A stretch of 7,068 nucleotides of DNA, taken from NCBI GenBank assembly GCA_042408875.1, contig JBHOQS010000029.1, forward strand, positions 1-7,068. Direction: 5' to 3'. The stretch's first letter is position 1. Every line of letters starts with the position of its first letter. Shown in pieces: positions 5,247 through 7,068 of this stretch. Made by a program: the position numbers and the translations under genes. Below the pieces are notes generated by a model, which had not been told where the DNA came from, ran no database searches, and was given only the letters and a program-made list of their open reading frames with translations. Source of the DNA: JBHOQS01 sp042408875 (GTDB lineage Bacteria > Chloroflexota > UBA11872 > JBHOQS01).

Positions 5247-5933
5247 ATGAAGAAAGAGTTCATCATCACCCGTGGGGAGGGCCAGTTCGTATTGTACGCC
5301 GGCCTCCTGGATGAAGCGCACCGGCAGGGGCTGAAGTCGATCACCACGCACTTGCTCCAGATCCCGAACGAGTCAAACGGCATGGTGGCGATCTGTCGCG
5401 CGGTGGTGGAGACGGAGAAGGGCACGTTCTCCGGCATCGGCGACGCCTCGCCGCAGAATGTCAACCGGTCCATGGTACATCATATTATAAGGATGGCCGA
5501 AACGCGTGCCAAGGCGCGGGCGCTGCGGGATGCCGTAAACGTGGGCGTGGCTGCACTCGAGGAGTTGGGTGACCTGGAGGAAGAGGTCGCCATGCCGTCG
5601 AGCCGCGTCCGGTTCAACGGAGGGAACGGCAACGGCCACGCGAGCAGCAGCGCTCGTGACGAGCGGGCAACAGCGCCGACCACACCTCAGGCAGAGCCAG
5701 AGCCTGCGCCGCGCGAAGCACGCGAGCTACGCGAGACGAGGCCGGCTCAGGTAGCGGCCCAGAATACCGATGCCCCGGCTACGCCTCGCCAGATCGAGAC
5801 GATCGAGCGGCTGGCCAAGGCCACCGGCCGTACAGTGAGCACGGAGAACCTGACGCGTCGCAAGGCGTCCGAGTTGATCGCCTCGCTCACCGAGGGGCGC
5901 TTCGGGTCTAGCCGCCAGGAGCGCGGCAGTTAA
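5247..5933 (+). CDS. Rad52-like single-strand annealing protein candidate
   Basis: The 228-residue protein has three parts. Residues 10-108 form a conserved-looking alpha/beta domain: beta-rich FVLYAGLLDEAHRQGLKSI, then RAVVETEKGTFSGIGDASP (51-69) and a helix MAETRAKARALRDAVNVG (83-100). A substrate-strand/glycine turn followed by an AETRA.ARALR helix is the pattern of Rad52/DdrA/phage annealing (Sak/ERF-type) proteins. Residues about 109-175 are a low-complexity Gly/Ser/Glu/Pro/Ala/Arg linker. Residues 178-217 (ATPRQIETIERLAKATG, then LTRRKASELIASL) match the small helical domain often found at the C-terminus of phage-type annealing proteins. Role inferred: binding and annealing single-stranded DNA in repair or recombination. 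It has its own promoter and terminator, with no nuclease, SSB or integrase beside it. The family call is from pattern memory, not a search; a conserved protein of unknown function is the alternative. Confidence 0.6.
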   Translation: MKKEFIITRGEGQFVLYAGLLDEAHRQGLKSITTHLLQIPNESNGMVAICRAVVETEKGTFSGIGDASPQNVNRSMVHHIIRMAETRAKARALRDAVNVGVAALEELGDLEEEVAMPSSRVRFNGGNGNGHASSSARDERATAPTTPQAEPEPAPREARELRETRPAQVAAQNTDAPATPRQIETIERLAKATGRTVSTENLTRRKASELIASLTEGRFGSSRQERGS

Positions 5934-5954
5934 GCCCCGGTCGGGCGAGCTGTC

Positions 5955-5997
5955 ACCCGGTTCGCAGCACCTGTTGGTGCAGTACCTGCACCCGGGT
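5955..5997 (+). other. Nested, partly exclusive hairpins upstream of the terminator
   Basis: ACCCGG (5955-5960) can pair with CCGGGT (5992-5997), enclosing GCACC-TGTT-GGTGC (5967-5980). The same GGTGC also begins a competing perfect hairpin, GGTGCAG-TAC-CTGCACC (5976-5992). The segment sits in the 3' untranslated region of the gene at 5247, directly before the intrinsic terminator. It could be a stabilising 3' structure or part of a small 3'-derived RNA; it does not match a riboswitch or tRNA that I recognise. Confidence 0.4.
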
Positions 5998-6002
5998 TCT
6001 CA

Positions 6003-6048
6003 GGGAGGGGCAAAACATTTCGCCCCCTCCCTTTTGTTTTTGTATTTA
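6003..6048 (+). terminator. Strong intrinsic terminator
   Basis: GGGAGGGG (6003-6010) pairs with CCCCTCCC (6024-6031), with an additional C-G pair across a one-base bulge, around an A/T-rich loop. It is followed immediately by a T-rich tract (6032-6048: TTTTGTTTTTGTATTT). It lies 70 nt after the stop of the gene at 5247. In the opposite direction no T-run follows the stem, so it should act on the plus strand only and not on dapB, which ends a few bases away. Confidence 0.9.
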
Positions 6049-6054
6049 GCGTTT

Positions 6055-6852
6055 TCACAGCCCCAGCAGGGGCTCGATCCCCAGGGTCAGGCCGGGGCGG
6101 CGCACGACTTCTTTAATGGCCAGGAGCACACCGGGCATGAATGACTCCCGGCTGGTGGAATCGTGCCGGATGGTGAGGGTCTGGCCCAGGCCACCGAGAA
6201 TGATCTCCTGGTGCGCGACCAGGCCAGGCAGGCGGACGCTGTGCAGGTGCACGCCGCCGAGCGCCGCGCCGCGCGGGCCTGGGAGCGTCTCCTTGGTGAT
6301 TTCGCTCTCCAGGAAATCGCGGCCGCGTGCCTCGCGCATCATGCGCGCGGTGGCGATGGCCGTTCCTGACGGCGCGTCGGCCTTCTTTTCGTGGTGGAGC
6401 TCAATGATTTCGGCGTAGTCGAAGTGGCGAGCGGCCATGCGGGCGAAGGCCATGGCCAGCACCGCGCCGACGGCGAAGTTCGGCGCCACGAGAGCGCCGA
6501 GGCCCTGGCGTTCGGCCAGCCGGCCGATCGCAGCGATCTCGTCGGCGGGAATGCCTGTCGTTCCTGTGACAAAGTGCGCCCCGCCCTCCAGGGCGATGCG
6601 CGCGTGCTGCACGGCTGCCTCCGCGCGCGTAAAGTCCACAACGACCTGTGCGCGGGTGCGTGCGAGCAGGCCAGCGAGGTCGCTGGAGAGCGGTACGCTG
6701 CCGCCGCCCGGCACAGGGAGGACGGACTCTTCTCCGGTGCGCACCGTCGCACCGACCAGGCGCAGCTCGGGATCGCGGCTCACGGCCGCGATGGTCTCCT
6801 GTCCCATCCGCCCTCGCGCCCCACAGACAATCACCGTGATCGGCTGCTGCAT
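6055..6852 (-). CDS. dapB: 4-hydroxy-tetrahydrodipicolinate reductase
   Basis: DapB reduces 4-hydroxy-tetrahydrodipicolinate to tetrahydrodipicolinate with NAD(P)H, in the diaminopimelate/lysine pathway in the cytosol. The 265-residue length is normal. The N-terminal Rossmann fold has GARGRMG (11-17); DFT (73-75), GTTG (97-100) and APNF (123-126) line the cofactor site. The signature ELHHEKKADAPSGTA (151-165) holds the catalytic H153 and K157 and the substrate-binding SGT (162-164). All expected residues are present. The ATG at 6852 is supported by GGAGG 5 nt upstream. The gene follows another minus-strand gene by 105 bp, so they may be co-transcribed. No lysine riboswitch is visible upstream. 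No other dap gene is in the window. Confidence 0.96.
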   Translation of the reverse strand: MQQPITVIVCGARGRMGQETIAAVSRDPELRLVGATVRTGEESVLPVPGGGSVPLSSDLAGLLARTRAQVVVDFTRAEAAVQHARIALEGGAHFVTGTTGIPADEIAAIGRLAERQGLGALVAPNFAVGAVLAMAFARMAARHFDYAEIIELHHEKKADAPSGTAIATARMMREARGRDFLESEITKETLPGPRGAALGGVHLHSVRLPGLVAHQEIILGGLGQTLTIRHDSTSRESFMPGVLLAIKEVVRRPGLTLGIEPLLGL

Positions 6853-6957
6853 AGGAACCTCCGGCGCATCATGTAGAGGGACAGAGGCCAGCCGCGCGGC
6901 GCAGGTCAGGCGCTTTCGCCGGCCTTGCCCCTGGCGCTCCAGGTTGCTTGCCGGGCA

Positions 6958-7068
6958 CTACCGGCCCCACCTGCCGCCGCTCGGTGCCGGGCCGCTGGGA
7001 CCGCGCGACGGCGGCGGGCCGCCGGGTGTGCGGTCGCGCGGGCGCTCCTCGGGCCGGCGCTGCGGCGG
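6958..7068 (-). CDS. C-terminal tail of an unidentified protein (partial)
   Basis: On the minus strand, the frame entering from the right edge encodes 36 residues (starting PPQRRPEERPRDRTPGGPPP, ending GGRWGR) before a TAG at 6960-6958. It is a disordered, Pro/Gly/Arg-rich tail. This frame is preferred over the other two open minus frames because about 33 of 36 codons end in G or C, like the genes around it. Such tails end many RNA-binding proteins; polynucleotide phosphorylase, which lies near dap genes in some bacteria, is one guess, but no domain is visible. A hairpin CCTGG-CGCT-CCAGG at 6930-6943 lies between it and dapB, without a T-run. Confidence 0.5.
   Translation of the reverse strand, partial: PPQRRPEERPRDRTPGGPPPSRGPSGPAPSGGRWGR

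Noticed and set aside
5940..5997. Possible tRNA or riboswitch, prompted by GGTTCGC and nested stems
   Set aside because: No cloverleaf can be drawn: there is no acceptor stem or anticodon arm at the right spacing, and no known riboswitch core is recognisable.
6391..6876. Plus-strand open frame of 161 codons opposite dapB
   Set aside because: Antisense to dapB, which has every catalytic motif intact.
6853..6957. Lysine riboswitch or terminator upstream of dapB
   Set aside because: The 105-bp gap is too short for a lysine riboswitch and shows only a 5-bp hairpin (6930-6943) without a T-run.

Overview
The window is a GC-rich bacterial chromosomal segment with compact gene spacing, GTG/ATG starts and mostly recognisable Shine-Dalgarno sites. 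The gene set (a sugar-type ABC permease, a DUF6807/PmoA-like protein, a class I O-methyltransferase, a DEAD-box RNA helicase, an alpha/beta hydrolase, a Rad52-like single-strand annealing candidate, and DapB) and the codon bias would fit a Chloroflexota/Thermomicrobia-like organism. That assignment is from general impression only; no marker in the window fixes the taxon.

Layout. Positions 1-186 (minus) hold the N-terminus of an ABC sugar-type permease that runs off the left edge. A 340-bp divergent intergenic region (187-526) follows, unusually rich in phased direct repeats, and then a plus-strand DUF6807 (PmoA-like) gene (527-1399) and a plus-strand O-methyltransferase (1545-2177). After a 310-bp convergent spacer come two minus-strand genes: a DEAD-box RNA helicase (2488-3918), with a 171-bp leader carrying a perfect inverted repeat and a 13-bp tandem repeat, and upstream of it an alpha/beta hydrolase (4090-5043). 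A plus-strand gene (5247-5933) has its own promoter candidate and a strong intrinsic terminator (6003-6048). It encodes a 228-residue protein that looks like a Rad52-fold single-strand-annealing protein with a disordered linker and a small C-terminal helical domain. dapB (6055-6852, minus) and the Pro/Arg-rich C-terminal tail of another minus-strand gene (6958-7068) close the window.

How the genes relate. The permease and the DUF6807 protein are divergent and share a control region, which suggests a carbohydrate uptake/catabolism locus. The remaining genes look like independent housekeeping or accessory units: RNA remodelling (helicase), lysine/cell-wall precursor synthesis (dapB), DNA repair or recombination (Rad52-like), and two enzymes of unknown substrate.

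I did not find a clear multi-gene defence, CRISPR or mobile system. The best candidates for something little described are the Rad52-like protein, the exactly 10-bp-phased GTTAAG triplet beside the permease, and the structured leader of the helicase gene.
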